A DNA stretch of 64,000 nucleotides from assembly GCF_010645075.1 (NCBI RefSeq), contig NZ_JAADZV010000001.1, forward strand, positions 868,001 through 932,000, read 5' to 3'. Source of the DNA: Flavobacterium limi. GTDB taxonomy: Bacteria; Bacteroidota; Bacteroidia; Flavobacteriales; Flavobacteriaceae. The notes beneath the pieces were generated by a model. That model did not search any database and had not been told where the DNA came from. It saw nothing but the letters and a program-made list of their open reading frames with translations. A program made the translations under genes and the position numbers. Positions 28,938-37,844 of this stretch are shown here, in pieces (the stretch's first letter is position 1; the number at the start of each line of letters is the position of its first letter).

Positions 28938-29624
28938 ATGAGAATCAATGTTTTTTTTTACTACATCTTATTAGTACTGTCTATTAATTTTTCATATGGT
29001 CAGGACTGGCCTGATTTAAACAGATATAAAATAGACAATTCGAAAGTGCCTGTTCAAAATTCTAAAGAATACAATCGCATAGTTTTTATGGGAAATTCTA
29101 TAACGGAAGGATGGCTGAATAAAAGACCTCAATTTTTTAAAAACAAAAATTATATCAATAGGGGAATAAGTGGCCAGACAACCCCACAGATGTTATTGCG
29201 TTTTCGACAAGATGTTATTGATTTGGAGCCAGCTGTAGTTGTTATTTTGGCTGGAATAAATGATATCGCACAAAATACAGGGCCATATTCAGTTGAAGCT
29301 ACCTCCGGGAATATTTTTTCGATGTGTGAATTGGCTAAGCAAAACGGAATCAAGGTGATTATTTGTTCAGTTCTTCCTGCGATAGATTTTCCGTGGAGAC
29401 CAGGTATTGATCCGGCTCAAAAAGTTATTGCGCTAAACACTATTCTTAAATCGTACGCTGTAAAACATAAAATAGAGTATGTGGATTATTTTTCGGCTAT
29501 GGTTAATGAAAAAGAAGGTTTAAAAGAAGAGTTGGGTACAGATGGTGTGCATCCTAATGAAGCGGGATATGCGGTTATGGAACCGATTTTAGAAAAAACT
29601 ATCCGGAGATTGTTAAAAAATTAA
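28938..29624 (+). CDS. SGNH/GDSL-family hydrolase (probable esterase)
   Basis: A 228-residue secreted protein with a signal peptide of about 21 residues (ending SYGQ). The SGNH blocks are visible: block I 'VFMGNSITEGW' with the nucleophile Ser, block II Gly in 'NRGISGQTT', block III Asn in 'LAGINDIAQN', and block V 'GTDGVHPNEAGY' with the catalytic Asp and His. Members remove acyl groups from sugars or act as acylhydrolases. Its promoter carries the same LacI-type operator as the mannan genes, so it may remove acetyl or other ester groups from mannan or from a glycoprotein (inference). It is followed by a 272-base gap with no clear feature except a possible -7 box TAGGTTTG at 29778-29785. Confidence 0.88.
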   Translation: MRINVFFYYILLVLSINFSYGQDWPDLNRYKIDNSKVPVQNSKEYNRIVFMGNSITEGWLNKRPQFFKNKNYINRGISGQTTPQMLLRFRQDVIDLEPAVVVILAGINDIAQNTGPYSVEATSGNIFSMCELAKQNGIKVIICSVLPAIDFPWRPGIDPAQKVIALNTILKSYAVKHKIEYVDYFSAMVNEKEGLKEELGTDGVHPNEAGYAVMEPILEKTIRRLLKN

Positions 29625-29896
29625 ATTTAGAGTCAATCTTTTAAAGCTAGTAGGAAATTTAAATATTTAACACATTTTCTGATTAGTGTGTAATAGAATG
29701 ATAAAATAGTGGAGACCGTATAGAGAATAGTATTGTTTTTTGACAATATAGTATCGAATGACAAAAGTCTTTCTTTTTAGGTTTGAATATTATTTTTAAT
29801 CTAAGATAAACAACTCCATCGAATAAGAATTTGAATAATAAACATAATGAGTTCAATAACTGATTATAAGTTAAAATAATTAAAAAGATTGAAAAA

Positions 29897-30838
29897 ATGT
29901 CAGTAACAATAGGTGTAGATATAGGAGGAAGTCATATTAGCAGTGCAGCCGTAAGCAGCAATAATCTTAAAATAATTCCCGGAACTTATTTTAGTGGAGC
30001 TGTAAATAGCAAAGCATCCAAAGAAATAATAATTCAAAAATGGGCTTTAATAATAAACCAGACGATTAAGGTAATTAAGGAAACTAAGGAGCTTTCCTCA
30101 AATGAAACGATTGGGATCGCTTTTTCAATGCCTGGTCCATTTCAGTATCAAACGGGAATTGCTATGTTTGAAGGTAATGACAAATTTGAATCATTGTATA
30201 ATGTTTCAGTTTCAGATGAGCTGTTAAAATGTTTAAGTACTAAGAATGTTAGTTTTAGATTTTTGAATGATGCAAGCTGTTTTGGAGTAGGAGGAGCTCT
30301 CCGGCAAGAATCTACAGGAAACAATAAAGTAGTAGCAATTACCTTGGGAACCGGATTTGGAGCCGCTTTTTTAGATAACAAACTGCCTATAACTCAAGGA
30401 AGCAATGTGCCGAATAATGGGTGCTTATGGGATAAACAATTTAAAGACAGCATTGCGGATAATTATTTTTCGACAAGATGGTTTTCAAATCAATACGAAA
30501 GTGTTACCGGCGAAAAATTAACAGACGGAGTTAAAGAAATTGCCAGTATTGAAAATTATTCAACAGCAAAAATATTTGATGACTTTGCTAATAATTTAAG
30601 TAACTTTTTGTCTCCTTATCTTATTGATTTTGATGCCGATTTATTAGTAATTGGCGGGAATATTGCAAAATCATACCGTTTGTTTTTACCTAAACTGAAA
30701 GAGAATTTTAAAAATAATAATATTGATATTTCAGTAAGTATTGTTGAAAATACAGAAGAAACGAGCGTTTTAGGATCAAGTTATCTTTTTAATGAGGTTT
30801 TTTGGGAAAAAATAAAAGCAGAACTGCCATCTTTTTAG
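29897..30838 (+). CDS. ROK-family sugar kinase, probable hexose (mannose) kinase
   Basis: A 313-residue cytoplasmic protein with the ROK ATP-binding start 'TIGVDIGGSHISSAAV', the catalytic Asp in 'RFLNDASCFGVGGALR' and a glycine-rich phosphate loop 'ITLGTGFGAAFL'. The zinc-binding cluster CxCGxxGCxE of most bacterial ROK kinases is absent; the region reads 'GSNVPNNGCLWDKQFKDS'. This metal-free variant is odd but the catalytic residue is kept. It lies 32 bases before a phosphomannose-isomerase-like gene and within the mannan regulon. The best guess is phosphorylation of mannose, or of glucose or fructose, after uptake. It could also be an N-acetylhexosamine kinase. Confidence 0.82.
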   Translation: MSVTIGVDIGGSHISSAAVSSNNLKIIPGTYFSGAVNSKASKEIIIQKWALIINQTIKVIKETKELSSNETIGIAFSMPGPFQYQTGIAMFEGNDKFESLYNVSVSDELLKCLSTKNVSFRFLNDASCFGVGGALRQESTGNNKVVAITLGTGFGAAFLDNKLPITQGSNVPNNGCLWDKQFKDSIADNYFSTRWFSNQYESVTGEKLTDGVKEIASIENYSTAKIFDDFANNLSNFLSPYLIDFDADLLVIGGNIAKSYRLFLPKLKENFKNNNIDISVSIVENTEETSVLGSSYLFNEVFWEKIKAELPSF

Positions 30839-30870
30839 TTGGCTTAATTAATTTAAAAAAAAAATATAAA

Positions 30871-31386
30871 ATGAATATTGAAATTTCAAATCAGGATAGT
30901 AAGACAGTAGTATTTGAAAAAATTAGGAATGAAATAAAAAAAAACAATTTTAATATTATAAATGAAGATCAGAACAGGCCCTGGGGAGGTTTTTTTGTAA
31001 TTGATGAAACTCAGGCAGGCGATTTTATTGTTAAGTTTTTTTCACACTTAAAACTTGACGATGTAAAAATTACTAACAAATTAAGCCCTAAGATATTAGT
31101 TGTTGCTCCGGATAGCAGACTATCATGGCAATATCATTTTAGAAGATCAGAAATCTGGAAAGTTGTTGGGGGCCCTGTTGGTGTCAAAATAAGTGATACT
31201 GATGCTGAAGGAGAATTAAAAACACTTAAAAATGATGATTTTATTCAAATGGATAAAGGAGAACGCCATCGTTTGATTGGTTTAGACTCGTGGGGTGTTA
31301 TTGCTGAAATCTGGCAGCATACAGATGAAAATAATCCTTCAGATGAGGATGATATTGTGCGTATCCAGGATGATTTTGGACGCTAA
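30871..31386 (+). CDS. Cupin protein, phosphomannose-isomerase-like (type II C-terminal domain)
   Basis: A 171-residue cupin. 'RPWGGFFVI' is the usual start of the mannose-6-phosphate isomerase cupin domain. It is followed by 'LSWQYHFRRSEIWKVVGG' (metal-binding His and Glu) and 'MDKGERHRLIGLDSWGVIAEIWQHT' (second cupin motif, His). The start at 30871 was chosen because it gives MNIEISNQ with normal spacing. A TTG at 30802 lies inside the ROK gene and gives an implausible N-terminus. It is placed directly after the kinase and would convert mannose-6-phosphate to fructose-6-phosphate (inference from family and neighbours). Some Bacteroidota cupins of this group have no tested activity. Confidence 0.82.
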   Translation: MNIEISNQDSKTVVFEKIRNEIKKNNFNIINEDQNRPWGGFFVIDETQAGDFIVKFFSHLKLDDVKITNKLSPKILVVAPDSRLSWQYHFRRSEIWKVVGGPVGVKISDTDAEGELKTLKNDDFIQMDKGERHRLIGLDSWGVIAEIWQHTDENNPSDEDDIVRIQDDFGR

Positions 31387-31466
31387 AACTGCTTTGTTTT
31401 TTTAGGCAGTAAAGTTTTGATATTAGTAGGTTTTTTTGATAAATGTTTAAATTACACTAAATTAGA

Positions 31467-31499
31467 TTTTAACAATACACTATAACTTTACTATATTTG
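31467..31499 (+). promoter_or_regulatory. Probable promoter of the LacI-type regulator gene
   Basis: A -7 box TATATTTG at 31492-31499 with a weak -33 (TTTT, 31467-31470) 21 bases upstream. The 18-bp palindrome found at the target promoters is not present here, so the regulator probably does not strongly control itself. Confidence 0.45.
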
Positions 31500-31537
31500 A
31501 ACCAAATTTGTGGTTTAAAATTAAAAATGACTCTTAA

Positions 31538-32563
31538 ATGAAAAAAAAACCTGTTTCTATTAGAAATATTGCTGATGAACTAAAAATATCTGTTACGACT
31601 GTATCATTTGTTTTAAATGGTAAGGCAAAAGAAAAACACATTTCTAAAGAACTTACAAAAAAGGTTTTAGATTACGCAAAACTGATTAACTACAAGCCAA
31701 ATCAAATTGCACAGAGTCTTCGCACCGGCAAATCAAAAATTTTGGTTTTTATGGTTGAAGATATTTCAAATAATTTTTTTGCCAAGCTAGCCCGTATTTT
31801 TGAAGATATTGCTTATGATAAAGGATACAAAGTAATTTTCTGTAGTAACGAAAATGATGATGAGAAATCCAATGAATTAATTACGTTGTTTAATTTTCGC
31901 CAGGTAGATGGCTTTGTTATTGTACCATCACCGGGTATTAAAGATACTATTGAAAACTTAATAAAAGATAATATACCTGTTGTGTTATTAGACAGGTTTT
32001 TTGATGGATTGGATTGTAATAGTGTTGTTATTGATAATGAAAAAGCTTCTTTTGATGCCACACAGCATTTAATTGATAATCAGTTTAAAAATATTGGTTT
32101 TGTTACCATTGCTCCAGATCAGAGTCAGATGGAAGGCCGTCTTTCGGGATATATAAAAGCAATAGATGAAAATGGCTTGAAACCACACACACTTGAAATT
32201 CCTTATGATCAGGTCTATAAAGGAAAAGGGAAAGAACTTGTCAGGAAATTTTTTGAAGAAGAGAAAGATTTAGACGCTGTATTTTTTGCCACTAATTATT
32301 TAACACAAACCGGACTGGAAATTTTTAAGGAAAATAATCCATCATTAATTAATGATCTTGGAATTATTTCTTTTGATGATAATGATATGTATAAAATTTA
32401 CAGCCCAACCATAACATCCGTTTCTCAGCCGTTAAATGATATAAGTACTAAATTAATGGAAATTATGCTCCCACTTTTGAAGAAAAAGGACGTAACAGAA
32501 ACCACTCATAAAGTTATGGTTAATGCAGAACTGATTATACGCCAATCGTCATTAAGCAAATAA
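31538..32563 (+). CDS. LacI-family transcriptional regulator of the mannan locus
   Basis: A 341-residue DNA-binding repressor of the LacI/GalR family. Residues 1-60 hold the helix-turn-helix and hinge ('SIRNIADELKISVTTVSFVLNG', 'INYKPNQIAQSLRTGKS'), and the rest is a periplasmic-binding-protein-like sugar sensor ('ILVFMVEDISNNFFAKLARIFED', 'LGIISFDDNDMYKIYSPTITSVSQP'). It is transcribed alone between the kinase/isomerase genes and the SusC gene and ends in a terminator. Palindromes of the LacI type occur at three promoters nearby (28726, 32835, 49111), which define its likely regulon. The effector is probably mannose, a phosphomannose or a short manno-oligosaccharide (inference). Confidence 0.92.
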   Translation: MKKKPVSIRNIADELKISVTTVSFVLNGKAKEKHISKELTKKVLDYAKLINYKPNQIAQSLRTGKSKILVFMVEDISNNFFAKLARIFEDIAYDKGYKVIFCSNENDDEKSNELITLFNFRQVDGFVIVPSPGIKDTIENLIKDNIPVVLLDRFFDGLDCNSVVIDNEKASFDATQHLIDNQFKNIGFVTIAPDQSQMEGRLSGYIKAIDENGLKPHTLEIPYDQVYKGKGKELVRKFFEEEKDLDAVFFATNYLTQTGLEIFKENNPSLINDLGIISFDDNDMYKIYSPTITSVSQPLNDISTKLMEIMLPLLKKKDVTETTHKVMVNAELIIRQSSLSK

Positions 32564-32603
32564 ACAGAATTTAAAAAAAGCTTTTACTTTTTAATAATAT
32601 CAT

Positions 32604-32649
32604 ATAATCTGAAGGTCAATGTTAAATTGATTTTCAGATTATTTTTTTT
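32604..32649 (+). terminator. Rho-independent terminator after the LacI gene
   Basis: A 10-bp stem ATAATCTGAA (32604-32613) with TTCAGATTAT (32633-32642), then a run of Ts. It isolates the regulator from the SusC promoter 180 bases downstream. Confidence 0.85.
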
Positions 32650-32826
32650 GCCTCAATTTCCTGACAGGAAGAGGATTGGCAAACCTACTTGTCATTTTCA
32701 TAAATTTCTTTTTCATCGAAATTTATAACGTTTTCGTTGATTTTTATTGAATTAAATTCAAATTATTATCTCTTTTTAACGCATGCTTTATAAAATTAAC
32801 ATAAAATTTATATTTACTAAAAAAAA

Positions 32827-32858
32827 TTTTGTTTTACTAAAACGTTTTAGTATGTTTG
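32827..32858 (+). promoter_or_regulatory. Promoter of the mannan SusC operon with a perfect 18-bp LacI-type operator
   Basis: TTTTG (32827-32831), 19-base spacer, TATGTTTG (32851-32858): a textbook Bacteroidota promoter. The spacer is almost filled by TACTAAAACGTTTTAGTA (32835-32852), a perfect palindrome with the central ACGT of LacI-family sites. The leader to the SusC ATG is about 180 bases and very AT-rich; no further structure is evident in it. Confidence 0.9.
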
Positions 32859-33045
32859 CTATGAATTAGTTGCTTAATTAATTGTTTAGCTTTTGATTTA
32901 AGGATTTACCGGGATCTTTTAACCTTCAAAAAAAGTTTTACAGTTTTAGCCTAACTTTTTAATTAATACTTTTTTAAAAAATTTTAAAAATATATTTTCT
33001 GAAAAGTTAAATACTAATTTGATTAAAAACTAACCTAAAATTTTT

Positions 33046-36000
33046 ATGATGAAACAATCAAATTGCAGAAAGAAAAGAATGCTTTTCATGCGTTTCTTTC
33101 TTACGAGTATTCTCTTTTTTGGCGGATATGTCTATTCAACCGCCCAAAATCAAAAAACGCAAGTTACCGGAGTTATCACTTCAAAGTCAGAGAATTTATC
33201 TCTTCCAGGTGTATCTGTTGTTGATGTAAACGAGCCTAGTAATGGAGTTAATGCGGATTTTGACGGGCATTACTCGATATCATTAAAAAATGGCAGTACT
33301 ACATTACGATTTACTATGATAGGATATAAGCCGGTCGAAATAAAAGTAAATAACAGGACTGCAATAAATGTTGCTATGGACTTAGATGTAGCAACTCTGG
33401 AAGAAGTCGTTGTAGTTGGTTATGGCACTCAAAAAAAGAGAAAGGTAACAGGTGCTATAGACCAGGTAAGCAGCCAGGCTTTTGAAGGAAGGCCAAGTGT
33501 TAATGCTACTCAGGCGCTACAGGGTAAAGCTCCGAGTTTAATCATCCAGCAGACCAACTCTGAGCCAGGTGCGGGTTTAAATATCAACATTAGGGGAATT
33601 AGTACGCTAAATAACAATGGGCCTTTGATTGTAATTGACGGAATCGTAGGAGGTGATATCAATTCATTGAATCCTAATGATATAGATAGTGTTTCTGTGT
33701 TAAAAGATGCAGGAAGTGCTGCAATTTATGGATCAAGGGCTAATAATGGAGTTGTATTGATTACCACTAAAAAAGGAAGCAAAAGTAAACCAATGACTGT
33801 ACAATACAGTAGCCTTGTAGGATATAATAACCCATTTTATTTTACCAAACCGGTTCATGGTTATGAAAATGCAATGTTGAGAAATGAGGCAGCTTACAAT
33901 TCTGATGCTGCAAATGCAGTATTTACCTCTGCCCAAATTGCTGAACTTAAAGCGAAAGGTGATACAAAATGGTTCGCAGAAGAAATAGTAAAGCCCGCAC
34001 TTCAGTTAAACCAAAATCTTTCGGTTTCCGGAGGTAATCAAAATTCTACTTATTTAGTTTCTTTAGGATATTTAGATCAGGAAAGTAATTTTGTCGGACC
34101 AAAAAAAGGGATGCAGCGTTATAATTTCAGAATAAATCTAACCAATGAATTTGGAAAATTTAAACTGACATCTAGTTTAGCTTATTCAAAACAAAAAATT
34201 AACGATCACTCTTCGAGTACGGGAACTTTAATGGTAGATGCTTTCAGGGTTCCATTGTACTATACCCAAAAAGATGAAGAGGGTAATTATCTAACGAACG
34301 ATGTATTACAGCAATTTAACTCTTTAGGAATTTTAGAAAAGGGGGGGTTCAGAAAATATGATAATGACGATCTTTTTGGTGCTTTGAATGCGGAATTTAA
34401 ACTCACGAGCTTCCTAAAAGTTAAAGGTGTTTTTGGAGGGCGTTTATGGAATGGAAGCATGTTCAGCAGAACAAAACAAGTTAATTTTTCTCCATCGGGA
34501 GTTTACGGTGCAGACCGTGATACCAGGGATGAAACTACTAAAGCACTTGACCTGAACACGCAATTTATGCTGGAGTTTAACAAAAGTTTTGCCGGCGTTC
34601 ATAACATAGGTGCTATGATCGGTGTATCAAACGAAAACCATTCACACAGATCAATTGGTCTTTATAAAAAATTTACAGATCCGGATTTAGGAATTCCGGG
34701 AACTGGTACTGTTATTGGAGATGATTCTTATAACTCTAACGGAACTAAACCGGATAAAAATCCGGCTTCTTCAAAAAACAGCCTTAATTCACTGTTTGGC
34801 CGTGCAACATACGACTTTAATGATAAATATTTTGCTGAAGTAACTTTTAGATATGATGGTTCTTCAAAATTCAGAGAAGAGATAAGATGGGGCTTCTTTC
34901 CGGCAGCTACAGTAGGTTATGCACTTACAAAAGAAAACTTTATGGAAAGCTACAGAGATAAGGTAGGGAACATTAAGTTAAAATCGTCTTATGGAATCGT
35001 AGGGAATCAGAATGTTAGGGATTTCCAGTATCAAACAACTTATTTTACCTTCCCAAATGCGTACGGGTTTAATAATTCCGGCGTAACCGGAACAGGATAC
35101 ACCTTTGCGAATGCTGACATTCAATGGGAAAGAGCTGCAACGTTTAATGTTGGATTAGAGGCTGATTTCTTCAAAGGAGCTCTAAGTTTCTCTTTTGATT
35201 ACTTTGATAAAGTAACCTCAGATATCCTTATTCCACCACAAGTACCAGGAGTATTTGGTACACAGCTTCCGGATTTTAATGATGCTAAATTAGGAAATAG
35301 GGGATGGGAAGTAAGTGCTACTTACAGGCATAAAGGCAAAGTTTTAAATCAAAGTTTAACAGTTAATGTTGGAGATTCTAAAAACAAGGTACTTGAATAC
35401 AGTGGTGGCGATGAGAAATTAACAGGAGTAGAAGAACTACAGGTATTACTTAGAGAAGGGCTGCCATACAATTCATATGTGGGTTTAAAAAGAGATGGAT
35501 ACTTCCAGAATTGGGAAGAAATCCAGGGAGCTGCTGTTCCTGACGGACTATCAGTAGTGCCGGGTGATAATCGCTATGTAGATGCTAATAAGGATGGTAA
35601 GATTGATGATAACGACAAATTCATATTTGGGAATCCTTTTCCAAGATATACATTCGGAGCTACCTACACTGCAGATTACAAAAATTTCGATCTAAGCATT
35701 TTTATTCAGGGTGTTGGAAAAAGAACAATGATGATCAGAGGGGAACTTGTTGAACCATTTCATTCTAATTATGGTATGACGATGTACACGCACCAATTGG
35801 ATTACTGGACACCACAAAATCCGGATGCAAGATATCCACGTTTAGCAAATAATGGTACACAATCTAATACAAATAACTTTAGAAGGGGTTCAGATATGTA
35901 TCTATACGATGGGGCCTATGCCAGACTTAAAAATATACAGTTAGGATATTCTTTACCAGCAAATACAGCCGAAAAACTAGGTATGAGCAGATTCCGTATG

Positions 36001-36159
36001 TATGTATCCGGACAAAATCTTCTTACATTATCAAAAGTGAAATTCCTCGATCCTGAACTTTCTGAATTCAATGGTAACATGTCTCCTTCCGGAGGTAACA
36101 GCGGAAGAGCGTTTCCAACACAGGCTTACTACGGAATGGGTCTTGATATTAGCTTTTAA
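33046..36159 (+). CDS. SusC-type TonB-linked receptor for mannan oligosaccharides
   Basis: A 1037-residue outer-membrane importer with a signal peptide ending STAQ, a regulatory domain 'VTGVITSKSENLSLPGVSVVDV', TonB box 'LEEVVVVGYGTQKK', plug 'INIRGISTLNNNGPLIVIDGIVGG...VSVLKDAGSAAIYGSRANNGVVLITTKKG' and a barrel ending 'YYGMGLDISF'. It is the first gene of the alpha-mannan operon. By position it should import manno-oligosaccharides released at the cell surface. ATG 33046 is followed directly by a second ATG (33049), and either may be used. Transcription is expected to be controlled by the LacI-type operator 194 bases upstream. Confidence 0.95.
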   Translation: MMKQSNCRKKRMLFMRFFLTSILFFGGYVYSTAQNQKTQVTGVITSKSENLSLPGVSVVDVNEPSNGVNADFDGHYSISLKNGSTTLRFTMIGYKPVEIKVNNRTAINVAMDLDVATLEEVVVVGYGTQKKRKVTGAIDQVSSQAFEGRPSVNATQALQGKAPSLIIQQTNSEPGAGLNINIRGISTLNNNGPLIVIDGIVGGDINSLNPNDIDSVSVLKDAGSAAIYGSRANNGVVLITTKKGSKSKPMTVQYSSLVGYNNPFYFTKPVHGYENAMLRNEAAYNSDAANAVFTSAQIAELKAKGDTKWFAEEIVKPALQLNQNLSVSGGNQNSTYLVSLGYLDQESNFVGPKKGMQRYNFRINLTNEFGKFKLTSSLAYSKQKINDHSSSTGTLMVDAFRVPLYYTQKDEEGNYLTNDVLQQFNSLGILEKGGFRKYDNDDLFGALNAEFKLTSFLKVKGVFGGRLWNGSMFSRTKQVNFSPSGVYGADRDTRDETTKALDLNTQFMLEFNKSFAGVHNIGAMIGVSNENHSHRSIGLYKKFTDPDLGIPGTGTVIGDDSYNSNGTKPDKNPASSKNSLNSLFGRATYDFNDKYFAEVTFRYDGSSKFREEIRWGFFPAATVGYALTKENFMESYRDKVGNIKLKSSYGIVGNQNVRDFQYQTTYFTFPNAYGFNNSGVTGTGYTFANADIQWERAATFNVGLEADFFKGALSFSFDYFDKVTSDILIPPQVPGVFGTQLPDFNDAKLGNRGWEVSATYRHKGKVLNQSLTVNVGDSKNKVLEYSGGDEKLTGVEELQVLLREGLPYNSYVGLKRDGYFQNWEEIQGAAVPDGLSVVPGDNRYVDANKDGKIDDNDKFIFGNPFPRYTFGATYTADYKNFDLSIFIQGVGKRTMMIRGELVEPFHSNYGMTMYTHQLDYWTPQNPDARYPRLANNGTQSNTNNFRRGSDMYLYDGAYARLKNIQLGYSLPANTAEKLGMSRFRMYVSGQNLLTLSKVKFLDPELSEFNGNMSPSGGNSGRAFPTQAYYGMGLDISF

Positions 36160-36170
36160 AAAAAACGAAA

Positions 36171-37814
36171 ATGAAAAATATATTTAAACAAATAAAATTC
36201 ATACCGGTAGTATTATTACTATTGGTAAGTTGTGAAGATCTCGATCTTGCACCTGAAGATAGATTTACAGATGCTACTTACTGGACAAGTGTAGAAAAGG
36301 CGCAGACTTTTCTTAATACAGCATATTCACAAATGCAGAGCAGCTCTCGTTTCTTTTATAACGAAGGTTTGTCTGATAATGCTTATAATGGAAGAGGGGA
36401 TAATGAAGGAGCAGCCTCTATCGCTGCGGGTATATACGATCCATCTTTAGGAAGACTAAAAAGTGAATGGAATGACAGATATGCTGGAATTAAAACCTGT
36501 AATCTTATAATCGAAAATATTGATCGTGTACCAAATGCTGATCCGGCTGTAATTGCAAGAATGAAGGCTGAAGCACGTTTTCTAAGAGCATTTCAGCATT
36601 TTCAATTAACGACCTGGTTCGGGGATATTCCGTTACTTAAGAAAGATCTTTCTCTTAAAGAAGCACAAACAATGACCCGCACTCCGCATGCAGAAGCGGT
36701 TCAGTTTATATTAGATGAACTTGATGCCATTACTCCGCTATTGCCAAAGAACACGGAATTGCCAAATGCCGAAAGAGGAAGAATTACTAAGGGTGCAGCG
36801 GCTGCCTTAAAAGCAAGAGTATTTTTGTATGAAGGCAGATGGGAAGATGTTATCGATACAACAGAGGACTTTATGGCAATGACATATGGTCAATATGGCC
36901 TTTTTTCTTCATATGAAGGATTATTTGAAGCTAAGAACGAATACAATAGCGAGGATATTTTGAGCTTGCAATATGTAATACCGACTGAGCCAAGAAGTTG
37001 GGGGGAGTTTTTTGATATGGCACCAATATCTGCCGGAGCAAGGTTAAATGCATTGGCACCAACTCAGGAATTAGTTGACAGTTATATAATGCTTAACGGA
37101 AAAAAAATTAACGAAACTGGTTCTAATTACAACGAAAATAATCCATATGTAAACAGAGATCCAAGACTTACGGCAACGGTGGTTTACGATCAGTATAACT
37201 GGAAAAAACCCGATGGCAGCACATCCATTATTTACATAAAACCAGGATCTTACCCGGATGGCGATCCAAATAAGCCTGGACCTGATGAATTTGTACAGGG
37301 TTCATCAGCAACCGCAACAGGATATTATACCCGTAAATATTTTGATGTGGAACATGGTACGGATTTAAAATCAGGAATAAACTTAATGTTGTTTAGATAT
37401 GCTGATATATTGTTAATGTATGCAGAAGCTAAAAATGAAATGGGCCAAATGACCAGTACTGTTTGGGATCAAACGATCAAGGCTTTGAGAACACGTGCAG
37501 GTTTTACAGATGCAGCCGCTTTATCATTTAACAGTTCATTAAATCAGACAGGCCTTCAGGAAATTATAAGAAATGAGCGCCGTACAGAATTTGGTATGGA
37601 AGGCTTAAGAATCTTCGATATCAGAAGATGGGAAATTGCAGAAGACGTATTGAACGGTTATGCACACGGAGCAAAATTCGGACCTTCATCAGTTGATAAT
37701 GGTTATTTAAGAGTCAACTTAAGAACATTCGATCCGGATAAACACTATTTATGGCCGGTACCAAGAGATGAGCGTTTGATTAACACTAATTTATCTCAAA
37801 ACCCAAATTGGTAA
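36171..37814 (+). CDS. SusD-family glycan-binding lipoprotein
   Basis: A 547-residue SusD protein, lipobox LLLLVSC (Cys21), then 'EDLDLAPEDRFTDATYWTS'. It also has TPR-like 'ARMKAEARFLRAFQHFQLTTWFGDIPLL', 'LQEIIRNERRTEFGMEGLRIFDIRRWE' and the C-terminal 'HYLWPVPRDERLINTNLSQNPNW', the family's most conserved end. It forms the lid of the SusC encoded 11 bases upstream. The glycan is inferred to be alpha-mannan from the enzymes that follow. Confidence 0.95.
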   Translation: MKNIFKQIKFIPVVLLLLVSCEDLDLAPEDRFTDATYWTSVEKAQTFLNTAYSQMQSSSRFFYNEGLSDNAYNGRGDNEGAASIAAGIYDPSLGRLKSEWNDRYAGIKTCNLIIENIDRVPNADPAVIARMKAEARFLRAFQHFQLTTWFGDIPLLKKDLSLKEAQTMTRTPHAEAVQFILDELDAITPLLPKNTELPNAERGRITKGAAAALKARVFLYEGRWEDVIDTTEDFMAMTYGQYGLFSSYEGLFEAKNEYNSEDILSLQYVIPTEPRSWGEFFDMAPISAGARLNALAPTQELVDSYIMLNGKKINETGSNYNENNPYVNRDPRLTATVVYDQYNWKKPDGSTSIIYIKPGSYPDGDPNKPGPDEFVQGSSATATGYYTRKYFDVEHGTDLKSGINLMLFRYADILLMYAEAKNEMGQMTSTVWDQTIKALRTRAGFTDAAALSFNSSLNQTGLQEIIRNERRTEFGMEGLRIFDIRRWEIAEDVLNGYAHGAKFGPSSVDNGYLRVNLRTFDPDKHYLWPVPRDERLINTNLSQNPNW

Positions 37815-37844
37815 TATTAAATTAAAAATCTAAAAAACATAAAG

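Noticed and set aside
30802..30870. A TTG start for the cupin gene inside the ROK gene
   Set aside because: The ATG at 30871 gives a normal N-terminus; the extra residues are just the kinase gene read in another frame plus the gap.
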